From Rhizophagus sp. LPA8_4_AMF (lineage: Eukaryota > Glomeromycota > Glomeromycetes > Glomerales > Glomeraceae): a stretch of DNA of 56,058 bases. Both the position numbers and the translations under genes were made by a program. Under the pieces are notes generated by a model. That model was not told the origin of the DNA. It searched no databases and saw only the letters and a list, made by a program, of their open reading frames with translations. Below are positions 20,530 through 33,170 of the stretch, piece by piece. The stretch lies in contig JADRCO010000090.1 of NCBI GenBank assembly GCA_021464525.1, positions 1 to 56,058 on the forward strand. The letters run 5' to 3'. Each line of letters starts with the position of its first letter. Position 1 is the first letter of the stretch.

Positions 20530-23500
20530 TCAAAATTTCTGTTATAATATATACAAGTATAAGTAAATTAGAATAAAATTGAAATCACTAATTAAATAAT
20601 AGACACTTACCCAGTTCTTATCTACTTCCATAGCCCACTTGAACTTGTCACGTAGGCTTTTGTTGAAAATCTTGTCAATCGGCACATCATATTTATAACA
20701 CCAAGCAGCCGAAATACGAGGATCAATATAATTTATCTTCGAGGTCCCTAATGCAGTAGTTTTATTTTCTTCTTTTTCGACTTTTGTGAGATTAGTTACC
20801 TTGATACGTTCATTAACTTTTTCAATTTGAGCCTCAACTTTCTCAACTGTTTGACTTTTCTTCACTTCCATTTTTCCTGTCTTACGTTCTTTAGAAAACT
20901 GCTTAGTTTTTTCCTCAGCCTCCTCGAGCTGTTCAGTTAATTCACTTTCAGAGAGCGGCCCCTTGCCCTCTGACTTGCGTTTTTCATTATCCTTTTCAAA
21001 CTTCTTTCGAAGTCTTTCTTTTTCTTTTTCTTCTAAGTGCTTCTCATATTCTTCACACCATTCTTCGCCTAAATCGGACTCCGGTTCATCGAGTTCAGGT
21101 CTTTTCTTTTTCAGCTTTGGATCCAACGTCAACATCGTCTTCTTAAGTCTCATCTTTTGATATTTCAAAGCACGTATCTATTATAGATAATCATATAGTG
21201 TTTAAACGTTAATAATGTTACATGCTATAAAGTAAAAATAAAATAAAAATTAAAAATGAAATCTTTATTTACCTTATCTTCAATTCTATTCATTTGATTA
21301 TCAAATGTTTTACTAACAGTACGTTGATGATTACATAGAATAGCCACTTCACGGTTTGCTCTATTATACGCTAAAATCTTTTCGTTGACGGATCCATCAA
21401 CCGGAGTATTTTTAAGTTGTTCTTGAAAAGTATGTGAAGCATTATAAGTACGGAACACCTTAGCTGTTAAGCCATCCATGTATGACGAAAGATGTTTATT
21501 CAATTCTTGTGTCTAAATTTAAACGGCAACGTCAAAATTTAGTAATTATAAAAAAAAAAATATAATAATTTATACGACGATATATAAACGGGAAAGTACA
21601 TACGTTTACTCTATCAAACAATTGATCTTTATCGGATTCCTTGTGCTTTTGGAAAAGCTTGAGGTTTTTGAAAACTTGAGCTTCTACAGTTACAGTGTTC
21701 TGATATCGTATTGAATCTTTACCAAGGAAGTCAAAATGAACAATATTTGGCGATTCCAGCCTTATATGTTCGAAACGAAGCGAACAACAGCCTACTGTAT
21801 CGGCTTCTTCGCCCTCCTTTTTCTCATTGCCAGCTCTGAGCGCAAGACGGTCAATAAAATACATAGCAGTAGCACGTTGGCGAACTGCTGTTACTTTGTT
21901 CGTCATGTCTTTATTGTAATCTTGACGAATTTTTGCAACAATATCCTTTAAACCAAATTAAAATTAAAATACAACGTATAAATTTTATTGAAATTTAATT
22001 TTTTTTTTAATTTCTTACCTTAAGTTCACGAGCCTTTTCAAATTTCTTATAATCGCTTTGACCTTTTAGTGTACTGTTGGCGGCTAAAAAAACATATTTA
22101 ATATTCTCGTTGACATTCTCTTTCCATGTTGCAAGCCAAGTTACTGTGTTATCATGGATGACTTTGTTCCAGCTATGACCCGCTGGAGGTTCAGGAACAT
22201 TTGCTTCTTTGCCAATATTGATAGTTACTTGCTCCGGTTGAACTCGAAGCTAGATAAATAAATTCGATGCAATTAATATTAACTTACTATAATTTTATTA
22301 GCCATGTTTAATAGAATTATGTAGAATTAATTTTATAATCCGCTCTTTCAAGTCAAAGATAAGCTTCCATCCCAATGATATAATCAAGATCGCAATGAAA
22401 AGATCAGTTTCAATTACGAATTACGATTATTACCTTCAATGAACCTGTCTTTGGATGTTTACCACGACCACGGAATAAACTCGGAGGTTCAATTCGGAAA
22501 TTGCCAACTTTTTGCTTTCGGCCATCTAAATAACAATAACCATACTTCTCTTCCAATTGAAGTTTTTCTTCTTTGAGTTTTTGTTTTTCTTCCTTTGACA
22601 TTGCTTTCCGTTTTTCCTTTTCTCGTTCAAGGTGGTCTAATATTGGCGTGAAGTCACATTTGTTGAAATCCTTGATGGGAGGATTCTATAAATTATAATT
22701 ACGTATTGCATCGTTAATAGCAAGATAATAATATAATTACTTTTTTGATCACACAAAATTACCTTGTCAGACTTTGCCAAAATTGCCTTAAAATCTCTGA
22801 AAAAATTTTCATTGAATGTTGGGTTTTCGACATGTTCAGTGTTTAAGGCAGCAGCATAAAAAGTTGCAACTTCTTCTGCTTCAGGTTCAAGATGCACCAT
22901 TTTTCCTAAATAGAAATTGAAAGACTAAATATAAAATAATAATTCAAATAAATAAGAAATCCATTATAAAGCTTACCATCATATTTCATCTTGACGTTAT
23001 GCGGAACGTAGTCAGGGGGAAAATATACTCCGTTATGTTCTAGAGTTTTCCACTTGACAGTACCATCACCCTTAGCATTTTCAGCTTCCCACCAACGATA
23101 TTCTTCATCATCTTCCTCATCTGATTCTTCTTTTACAACCTTTTGTTTACCCTTCTTTTTTTCTGATACATCTTTTTCTGCAGGGTCTTCCTTTTTTTTC
23201 TTTTTCTGGGGATTGACTTTTTTTACTGCGCTTTTGGCAGTAGACTTGGCGGGCCTTTTTTTATCGTCAAAATCAGAATCAGACTCATTCCGCTTTCGCT
23301 TGGCTTTAGTATCATTAGCCTATAATTAAACACAATTAAATTTTCAAAATAAAGATAACATTCACGCTTATAATTAATATCATTTCATTAATTTTTACCT
23401 TTGGTGACTTATTCTCTTGTTTGACCTGTGCATTAGCTGTATTAGCTCTTGTAGTTCTTTTACTAGGAGTCGCTGACTTTTTCCCTTTATTACCTCTTTT

Positions 23501-24308
23501 TCCGAGCGGTACATCACTTTCGGAATCAGAAAGTTCTTCCTTAACAGCCGACTTTTTACCATTTGCTTTTCCCACCTTTTTAACACTTTCATTTTCTAAT
23601 TCGGCGTCTTTCATTTCAACGTCCTTATCTGTCTCTGTCTTAATTGTCTTATTTTGTGTAGTTTTGGCATTATCATCCCCTTCAGAGTCGGACTCTGTTC
23701 GCTTCCTCTTTGTTTTCTTACCGTCCACCACCTATTTAGATCATAAAAGAATATTCTAAAACAAAAAAAAAAAAAAATGATAATAATAAAGGCTATATTT
23801 AAATAACATATACCGGCTCTTTCTTAACAGGTATTGTTTGTCTCGAAGAGGAAGGAGAAGAGACCTTTGGCTGTTTCCCTTTGGACGACAGAGAATTAGT
23901 TGAAGACTTAGTACCCTTAGACATTCTCTTGGCAATTGGTACATCACTTTCAGAATCCTCTTCTGAATCAGGAGGTATTATTTTTTTCTTGGTCTTGCGC
24001 CTCGTCTGTTGATCTTCGGAGTTACTTGGGTCTTCCTTTTTTATAGTTACTTCTTTGGTTTGACCGTTTGACCTTGTAACCCTTTTACCGTTAGATGTAG
24101 CTCCTAGCCTTTCTCTAATAGGAACATCACTTTCAGATCCCGAAGCCTCAGCTTCTTTGTCTTTAAGTTCTTGTTTAATAACTTGTGAACGTTTATTTGC
24201 ATTTGCCCTAACAGGTTTTACTGGTGCACTCCTTGCACTCCTTCCATTACTTTCAGTAGACTTGGTACTTCTTGTAGAAGGAGCTTTTTTACCATTTGGC
24301 TTGGTCAT
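20530..24308 (-). CDS. TOP1: DNA topoisomerase I (type IB)
   Basis: Ten exons join in phase to 984 residues: 24308-23814, 23731-23399, 23319-22977, 22905-22763, 22685-22434, 22249-22019, 21945-21604, 21512-21273, 21177-20611 and 20538-20530. The enzyme nicks one strand through a 3'-phosphotyrosine and relaxes supercoils ahead of polymerases in the nucleus. Residues 1 to about 345 are a charged Lys/Ser/Asp/Glu-rich head with nuclear-localisation-like basic runs. The core follows: [33 protein letters not shown], then LALRAGNEK (R636), LGKDSIRY (K675), VFRTYNAS (R734), LCNHQR (H775). A charged linker coiled coil comes next, then the C-terminal motif [10 protein letters not shown] with catalytic Y943. 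All five catalytic residues known for the family are present. The last exon codes only Lys-Phe and the stop. Three copies of an SESDVP(I/L) motif lie in the head. Confidence 0.97.
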
Positions 24309-25317
24309 CTTTATTTAATTCTTTGAAAGAAAATATAGTTTCCGTTTTTCAAAGATCAAAATAAAAGATTTTGGTATAATAAAATTAAAGAGTTGTAAAT
24401 GATGTATTCGTTTAGAACTATTTTAAACAACAAGAAAAGAAGTCGATAAAACAATTTCAATTCTTATACATTTTTTTTCGACCCCTGGATGAGATTGATG
24501 AGGACTCTGTTTTTTTTCAACAACAAAAAACCTACTGAATGATGATGACTTACCCCTACTGTACACCATTTACCGTTACACAATCAGTGGCTTTGCGATA
24601 TATGATTGGACAGATTATTAGGTTTCTGGAAAAAAAAAATCAGGACAAAGGGCTTCATTCATTACGAGAATTTGACTACGCTCTTTTTTTTTTACGCAGT
24701 AATACGTATTTTTTGTCAGTAGTTACACAATTTGTGTGTGTAATGAAAACCGTGCTATACTTTTCATTGTGATATTGTGACAAATGTGGTGTGACCAACT
24801 CCTAAAACCCGTTTACAAGAAATTTTGCAACCAAAGTATGCATCAAAGGACAGGTTTAGAACTTGACTTGGCATGGGCTAACAATTTGACTGACAGCATG
24901 CAAGTTTATATAATAGATGAACTCGCGCCTTTAATTTCGTAATTAATTTTTATTATTCAGCTGATAACATCATTTTGTAAGACTCCAAATACATGAGAAT
25001 GAAAAACTTAATATTTATTTGATTCTCAAATGTCTCATCTCAATATAAATTAAGGAAGGAATATACAATATATTTTATTATATTAAAAAAAAAGAATGTA
25101 TCACATTTTAATATTTTTGACGGTTAAGACTTCCTTATTTCATTCAATTCTATTCTAAATATAAAATTTTTATTTATTTAATATTAATAAAGCTGTATTA
25201 CAAAACTCTTCACGTGATATAATTAGCCTCAGATTGTGTCACAATGATATTATAACATTGTAATTTTGACACTTTTGAACAAATTGTGATTCATAATTGA
25301 GTTCTGGATTGTTGACC

Positions 25318-25351
<34 letters not shown>

Positions 25352-26304
25352 TTTCTAGATTCCATGTGACATTATGAATTTTTTTTATGTTTAAAAATCC
25401 CGAAAACTCTTCACGTTTTCCTTTCATGGAAACAATCGTTAATTTTTTCATTGAGATTAAAAGATTATTTGTATTTGGAATATCCTTATTTAATAATGAG
25501 TCACAATCGACAAAAAATTCTGTTAAAATTCAAATATGCATTTACCTGTCGGAGAGGTATTAATAAAATGTAATCGGATTCGACCATTTAGGTTTAGATT
25601 GAAGTTAATCCGTTCGTCAAATGACATTCTTAAGGACACCAATAAGATTCTTGCTTTTATTATAGTAATTCATTTTTTTTTAAAAAAATTAGAAATTCAC
25701 TAATACATCTAAAATTAACAGATTGGAAATTATAAGACCAAACTTTATTTAGAGGATCAGATTTAATATTAGGATTATCGGATCTATTCGGATCCATTTG
25801 TTTAATTTAATTCATGTGTATCACGTGAATAATATAATACGGGTAGAGCGGGACGAAAAATTTTATTTATAGTAGTTTGGAACCAACACAAAAGCTATTA
25901 AGCCTGTCATTGGACCGTGAGAAATTCGGAATTTTCCGAAATTTATTTGGAAAAAATTCACGATAATCGTTATTATCGTTAAAATGCAGCTAATTTAAAC
26001 TGCGTTACACAAGAAATGGATAAAAATTACCAAATTTCTCAAATTTCATATACTCAGCCAAAATCTAACCTGATAATTTATTTTTTTTTACCATCGAAAC
26101 CTTAATTGATTTATGTCGTACGACAGTAACCAAAATAGTGAAATTATATAGTAAAAAAATAAAAAAATATATCTGAATTTCTCTTCTTTTTAGAAACTTT
26201 TTTCTTTCAAAAATCCCACGATATAATTATAAAAAATAAATATACAAACACCGGAAAATATTTTTGCCCCAGAAAAAGCTTTTTTCTTTCCCTATATAGT
26301 CAAT
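24309..26304. promoter_or_regulatory. Divergent intergenic region between TOP1 and the Zn2Cys6 gene
   Basis: About 2 kb without a supported gene, containing both promoters. TCACGTGA palindromes lie at 25210-25217 and 25821-25828. A T16 run directly abuts an A18 run at 25318-25351, a perfect self-complementary tract. Confidence 0.55.
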
Positions 26305-29300
26305 ATGCCTGACGACGTTCCTTACAAAAGACAACGCGTTTCTAAAGCTTGTGATTCTTGTCGTCGCAAGAAAGTGAAGGTATTTATTTAATCTCTAAAC
26401 TTTCTTTATTAAAGTTAATTTTTTTACTTACTTGGTTCGTAAATTTTATATAAATAACTTAGTGTGATGGTATTCAACCAACTTGCGGTAACTGTTCTGC
26501 CTTTAACTTAGAATGTACATATAATGATACAACGAAGAAGAGGTGAACCATTTTAAAATTTAAAAATTCCTTCATGATCTTATTTTAATATTAAAATTAT
26601 TTATTATTTTGTTAGGGGACCTCCAAAAGGTTACATTGAAGCTATTGAAACTCGATTACATAGAATGGAATCTCTTTTAGGTGGATTAGTTCATAGTAAT
26701 GATCCAAGAGCTGAGGCTGTTTTAGCAGAATTAATGCATGATGATTTACGTTCTCAACATAAAGCTGATTTCACATCTTATCGTAATAGTTCATCATCTA
26801 CTTCTAGTGATAGTTCACAATCTGGAGTTTTAAATACTAATTTACCGACACTAGATGGTAAAGATAGTCCAATAATTGATGATTTAAATGAAGTTATGGG
26901 TATTCTTAGTATTGACGAAAACAAACAAGTTAGATATCATGGTAGAAGTAGTGGGCTTTATCTATTGAAAAAAAGTGATAAATATAAGGATGGTATTTTA
27001 TCAATCAAAAATCGTTCAAATTGGAGTCACCAGGGTGAAGTAATTGCTTCTACTCAAAATTTCGATTTATTAAAACGATCAGAATTAACAGAATTACCTT
27101 CTCAAGAAATATCTGATCATTTGTTAGAACTTTTTTTTACTCATGTGCACCCTATATTACCTTTTATTTACAAACCACGCTTTTTTGATCAGTTAAAAGA
27201 TAAAAATCATTTACCTCATCTTTTATTAAATGCAATTTATTCATTTGCTGCTTTATTCTCTGATAGAATTGATATTCGAAGAATTCCTGAGGATCATACA
27301 ACAGCTGGTGATATTTACTTTGATCGTGCAAAGGCGTTGCTTGACAACGATTATGATAAAGCACGTGTATCCACTATTCAAGCTTTGCTTGCTTTATCTT
27401 TAAGGGAATATGGTGTTGGTAAAGTCACAAGAGCTTGGCTTTGGTCCGGTATGGCTGCTCGTATGGCTCAAGATTTAGGAATGCATCGTAATAATGAGAA
27501 ATGGCATCCAATTAATTTGACTCGTGAAGAACGGGAAGAACAAAAACGAGTATTTTGGGCTTGTTTTGTGCTTGATAGGTAAATACATTTTAAATTGATA
27601 AGAATTTAGAATTTTAAATTTTTTTTCATATATATGTATATGTTTTTTCCTAACCCAATTTTAATAATTATGTAGGATACCAAGTGCACATTTGGGTCGA
27701 CCATTAGCTATTGATGAAAAGGATGTTGATGCAGCACATCCTTCAGAGGAAGAGGAAGATGAATTTGAACCACTTCCATTTAAAATGGAACACGTAACAG
27801 TTTCATCAACTTCATCCCCAATATCGTCAAGTAATAACAGTTTAATAGGATCACCGGTGTCATCAAATAATTCAAATCTGTCTCATAAAAATTCCGGTTG
27901 TCGAGCGCATTCTGTATCTCGGTTTAATCATTTATTGAAACTTTGTGAAATTATGGGTCGAGTCATACAGAATGTATATGCTATTAGAAGTACACATGTT
28001 TCTATGACAACCGATACTGTTCTGTCCATTTTGGACTCTTCCCTTACTTCATGGTATATATCTCTACCTCCACATTTACGATATAATCCTTCTTCAGATC
28101 AACCTTCAGATTCACCTACACTCGTTCTTCACATACTTTATTATTCTGCTTTAATGTTATTACATCAACCTTATTCAGCAGGACAACAATCATCACATAA
28201 TATATGTTCTCAGGCTGCAAACGCTATTACTGAGATAGCGGAAACATTAATGAAACGTAATATATTAAGGCATTCATTAAATGTTGTTGTTTATTGTGTT
28301 TTCACAGCTAGTGTTATTCACACATATAATGCTACACAAGAAGATAATTCTATATCTCAACCCGCAAAAGTTAATCTTGCCAAATCAATAAATGTATTGA
28401 ATGAATTAAAAAATATTTGGCCAACAGCACACAAATATGTTGATCTTTTAAATGGATTAGTAGATTTAAAGGATGTACAATTGGATTCTTCTTCAAGCCT
28501 GAAAGGCAGCACAAATATAGATGGATCTCGTGGGTCAAGGAAACGTGTAAATTCTTCCAATAATACAAATCAACAACCTCCACCTGTCGGAGTTGTTGAT
28601 CGACATGTGAGGCAGGCTCGATACCGTGCACAATATAATCAACCTACGTCATCAGAAAATGACAATAATAACGATAATTCTACAATAACACCGCCTCCGC
28701 CTCCGCCTCAATTTAATACAGTTCCCTCCTCAATAAACCCATCTACAACCTACCAACGATTACCATCGGTATTAAGTTTTAATCATGCTCCTCAACCTAC
28801 ACAATTTAGTGCAACACAGTTTACTCAACAACAACCTGCAAGGCAACAGTTAAGACATGATTTACCTGAGTCAGCACAAATGTTTAATAATACTCTCGGA
28901 TTTAGGTACATGACATCAAACACGAACGATCCACAAAATCAACCAACAATAGGTGATACGGATCCCTACGCTGCTCCGGGTATGGCATCAAATAATAGCG
29001 TCGGAAATAATACATTTGAACCGTTAAATTCCGGGTTTTGGGGTATTCCTCACAATGCAAATCTAGATGATTGGACATCATTTCTTGGATCACAGTATGC
29101 ATCACCAACGTTACCCTCTAGTTTACCGATTCCAAGAATTCCTTCAATTTCTTCAATTTCTTCATCTGCAGGATCTTTATCTGCTTTACAACGACAGCAA
29201 CAGCAACAGCAAGTATTGCTACATAATGATGGGAATGATGTTAATATGTTTGCTGATAATCATCCGCTGATATCAGATGTTATGGGGATAAGTAATAATG

Positions 29301-29398
29301 GAGGCAAGCGAGTTAACACGTCATTCAATAACTCTAGTACTGGTGGAAATAACGGTGGCACAGGAGACAATTCAACTGTACCTTTGCCATATTATTAA
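26305..29398 (+). CDS. Zn2Cys6 fungal transcription factor with Fungal_trans domain
   Basis: Four exons join in phase to 946 residues: 26305-26379, 26463-26542, 26616-27578 and 27676-29398. The binuclear zinc cluster is at residues 16-43, with cysteines C16, C19, C26, C33, C36 and C43 (ACDSCRRKKVK, an intron, then CDGIQPTCGNC). A short basic linker (KKRGPPKGYIEAIETRLHRM) leads into a dimerisation-type helix. The fungal-specific middle homology region spans about 210-550 (LELFFTHVHPILPFIYKP; RVFWACFVLDR, with the intron in the Arg codon; then LGRPLAIDEKDVD). The C-terminal third is low complexity, with Pro, Gln, Asn and Ser runs typical of activation regions. It would act as a nuclear DNA-binding regulator at CGG-type sites. 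It resembles XlnR-type proteins in layout, but the target pathway cannot be deduced. Confidence 0.93.
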
Positions 29399-30268
29399 TT
29401 AACACAATGTACGTATAAGATTAGATCGTACATAACAAAAAATCGTTACGCATTTTGCCCCGTTAGAATTCGACCGATTTTTTAATGAACGTTTAATCCG
29501 TTTAATTATTGAAAAGGAAGGAAAATAATTGTATAGTTAATACAAGAAAATTAAGTATTGGACAGGTATTTCGGGCTAAATGTGATCATATTACAGAACA
29601 TTGTTAATATTGTTGATTGAATATTAAAAGTCTTCCCTTTAGTTTTAATAAGAAATGGTGTGCGTGACTATACTATACTGCACTTGATAAATGAGTTTCG
29701 GACGGGAAAAGGTATAAAAAAAAATAGCTTTTTGTTTTTTTTTTTTACCGTAAAACAGCAGAACATTTTGACGAAAAAAAAAGATAGCCAGTAAAAAAAA
29801 AAAAAATTTTGGATCAGAATGCAAATTCGGGAAGTATAATTAATTAATTCATTTAAGATTCCAAAAAAAAATATCTAACATTCATAATTTTGTTAATCAA
29901 AAAAAAACATTTTAAAATATATATATTTTTTCGGGTTAGTAATCTTTGGTTGTGAATAATAATGTGCTGTATACTTTTTTTTTTTAAGTATTTTTTTTTT
30001 TTTTATAAAAAAAAAAATTGAATAAATAAATTATAAAAACAATTTTATATTAATTTAATAATCAATTAGATGAAATTATTTATAGATTAAATATATAAAC
30101 ATACAATATTTTTAAATTATTGTTTTTGAACGCTGCATGTGTATGTTGTGTAAACACAATGAATTCATGTAATGAGAAAAGATTTATTTATAAAATATGA
30201 TTATACAAAATATATATAATATAATAGTCTTTAAAATACGTGTCTTTCTTCTTTTTTTCTTTTTCTTT
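29399..30268. other. Convergent intergenic region
   Basis: This is the 3' space between the Zn2Cys6 gene and the desaturase. It is very rich in A and T homopolymers (for example T14-ATA-A11 near 29991-30017). No gene is supported. Confidence 0.5.
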
Positions 30269-31510
30269 TTAATTTTTATAAAAAATGATATCACCCTCAT
30301 CTTCAATAAATTTACAAGAAACAAAACTTCTCCAAAGTGCTTTAAATATTGGAGTATCATCAAAAATATAATAATGTCCAAGTACTTTTTTAATATGAAT
30401 TGTAGCTTCTTCAGCATGATAATGAGGCATTGTGCTAAATAAATGATGGGCTACATGAGTTGAAGTAATTCTATGAAAGATTGAATCAAGAAAACCAATA
30501 TGACGATCAACTGTAAAATAATAAAATTAGTAAAAAATCTTGACAAAAAGAAAAAAAGAAAAAAGTAAATATTTACCTGTACAAACTGCACCACGAACAA
30601 AATTCCATTGATTTTCACGATAATGAGGTAATTTAGGATCAGTATGTTGAAGGAAAGTGATTAAGACAAGCCAATGATTTACAATAAAGTAAGGAATCAA
30701 ATAATATTTAACAACGGTAATAAAGGAATAAATATAAGAGAAATAAAAGATAGCTGATAAACCAATAATGATACCAATATCTGAAATAATAATATCCGTA
30801 AAATTTTTAGGATCAAAAATAGGTGAATTAGGATTAAAATGATTTGCCCAACGACCATCATAAACTTGACCAGAACAATTGAATATTAAATATAAAGGCC
30901 AACCAAATAGTTGTTGACCAATTAAATTTATTAAAGTTATAAAAGGAGTATCTTCAAGTACAGAATGATTCATTTGCAGAGTATTTACATCTTTCGAAAG
31001 TAAACCTAAACGTGATCTAGTTTTAGGTACAAAGACTTGGTCTTTATTCACGTGACCAGTATGTTTATGATGTTTTGAATGAGAAATTCTCCATGAATGA
31101 TAAGGAACTAATAAAGCTGAATGAAGTATAAATCCAACCGTATTATTGATTTTTTTCGAAGGGGAGAAAGCTTGGTGACCACATTCATGAGCAATCACCC
31201 AAATTCCTGTAGCAAAAGCCCCACAAAAGAACCAATAAGTTGGCCATGCTATATATCGTAAAGCGAGTGGTAGATGAGAGTCTATAAAAGTAGCAGCATA
31301 AGCTAAAGCCCCAACGATGGCCAAATCTTTAAAAGTATAACCAAATGATTTTAGCGTATCTCTTTCAAAACAATGTGGTGGTATTTCTTGTCGAAGTTCT
31401 TTAATAGTGAAATTTGGTGGTAAATAATCATGTTCAAATTTTATTGCGGATGATGATGATTGACGATGTGTTAATTCAGATTGAAACTTTTCTGTGTTAG
31501 GAGGTGCCAT
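30269..31510 (-). CDS. Membrane fatty acid desaturase, Delta12/omega-6 type
   Basis: Two exons (31510-30577 and 30510-30269) join in phase to 391 residues. It introduces a double bond into a membrane-lipid acyl chain, probably oleate to linoleate, in the ER with cytochrome b5 as electron donor. That role comes from the family. The three histidine boxes that bind the di-iron centre are present: HECGH at 108-112, HSKHH at 144-148 (HSWRISHSKHHKHTGH), and HVAHH at 330-334, the last encoded by exon 2. The C-terminus has the usual MPHYHAEEAT motif after the third box. Two hydrophobic hairpins lie at about 62-108 and 235-290. Length and boxes fit FAD2-like enzymes. An omega-3 activity cannot be excluded from sequence alone. 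Confidence 0.93.
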
Positions 31511-33170
31511 ATTCTTTTTAATTTATATACAAATGAAATTATAATGAAAATGATAATCGAAAAAAAAAGAAAAAGAGAAAATTTTTTTTTTTAAGATCAA
31601 AAATGAATTCATTTTATACTTTCCCGATATATATATATACATATTTATTTTAAAATGAATGTAAGGAGTACATTAATAAAAGACAATCTTTTTTGAACCC
31701 CAAAAGATTCTTCGATTACTGTTGTACATTAAAAAAAAAATTTGAAAAATTTTCCTTAAAAAAAATTTTTTTTTGATTATCCCCAAAAATTGGCTAATTA
31801 ACTAAATCGTACTATTTGCATTATTGAGTATTTTGCGTCATTTTTTAGTTTATTGGGAAAAGAAACAACTGATTTTCGTTTGCATATAAACATGTGCACT
31901 CGGAAACTAAAAAAAAAACGTGGCATAATAAAAGCAAATCACAAACTGTCACATGAAAATGAAATTATAAACTATTGTTTATCGTAGTACAATTTAATTT
32001 TTCAATATTAGACAATATCTACTATAACCAAAGAATAGTAATATTCTTTTTTAATATTCTGATAAAAATGAACGAATCCGGCTACCGAGATCGATCGCAC
32101 CATATTTAATCTAGCTAATCTCCACATCTAAATTAGGCGTAGTAACCTGTCAATTATATTTTTAAGAAAGTAATTCCAAAATTGTGTGGCTGATTTTTGT
32201 GTGACAATATAATGGACATGCTGCATTAGATATTTGACTGAGATATGATATATAGAAACGTGATTACAATGATCGAATTTTGTAAATCCCTTATAAATAA
32301 GTAAATCTCTATCCCCTATGTTGCTTATTTGTTACCTTATGTACCTTATGCAAACAATTTCGTGTTTTTTTTTCGCGCTTTAAAAAAAACGAAACTTATT
32401 ATTAATCACGTGATGTTACATATAGAGAATCGGAGAATTTGCATTCTATTCTTCTAGACTTTCAAGTATCTCTTAATTATTGTGCGCTAGAAATATAAAA
32501 AAACGTAACAAATAAAACAAGAGAAAGAAAGTTTTAGAACTTTAAAATAACGTATCTTTTTCGACTAAAGATAAAATATGTAGCTATAAAAATATAGTTA
32601 TTGTCAGTTTAATGGTTAAATAAAATTAATGATGTTTTTTTTTTTTTTAATTAGACGTATAGAATTTATAAACAAGAAAATGGGTATGATGAAATAGTTT
32701 TATGAATGTTATACGAGAAATCTAACTAAACTAATTTTGTAAATAAAAGACCGGTTTTTTCCAATGTTTCACATTGTGGAATGACAATATGAAATAAATC
32801 CATGTATGGTAACTTTGACAATTGGATTTTTTTTTCCTTTTCTCTATTTTTTTCAAAAAAAAGGAGAAATCTACGTTTACCTATTTGAATTGGTTTACCG
32901 TAAATAAATTTACGTTGGGTGTTATGCAAATTTGAACCTACAATTAATTGAATTAAAAAAATTCTCTCTTTATAGTAAGTTTTTATTTTTTTTAAAGAAA
33001 AAAAATAATTTATTTTATTAATGTACGTAATTTTTTTGAATTACTAAGCCAACATTCTTTTTTATCTGGATCTCATTTTTTGCAATTTTATCAGTTCTTG
33101 TTAACAAATTTGCAAAATTACTCTAAAAATCATTCCTAATTTTTAAATAAAATTTCTTTTATTAAAAAAA
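31511..33170. promoter_or_regulatory. Divergent intergenic region, desaturase / BEM1
   Basis: About 1.66 kb with both promoters. It holds an A8-T9 tract near 31759-31775 and a TCACGTGA palindrome at 32406-32413. A 67-codon minus-strand frame at 32726-32929 is not supported as a gene. Confidence 0.5.

Noticed and set aside
23054..23329. Plus-strand frame opposite topoisomerase I
   Set aside because: Ser/Phe-rich antisense shadow of the acidic head exon. The minus strand gives a continuous TOP1 model.
24539..24772. 77-codon plus-strand frame in the TOP1/Zn2Cys6 spacer
   Set aside because: No recognisable domain and no codon pattern like its neighbours. It is probably fortuitous.
32726..32929. 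67-codon minus-strand frame in the desaturase/BEM1 spacer
   Set aside because: It contains an A-run region and ends at no recognised motif. No splice partner was found.
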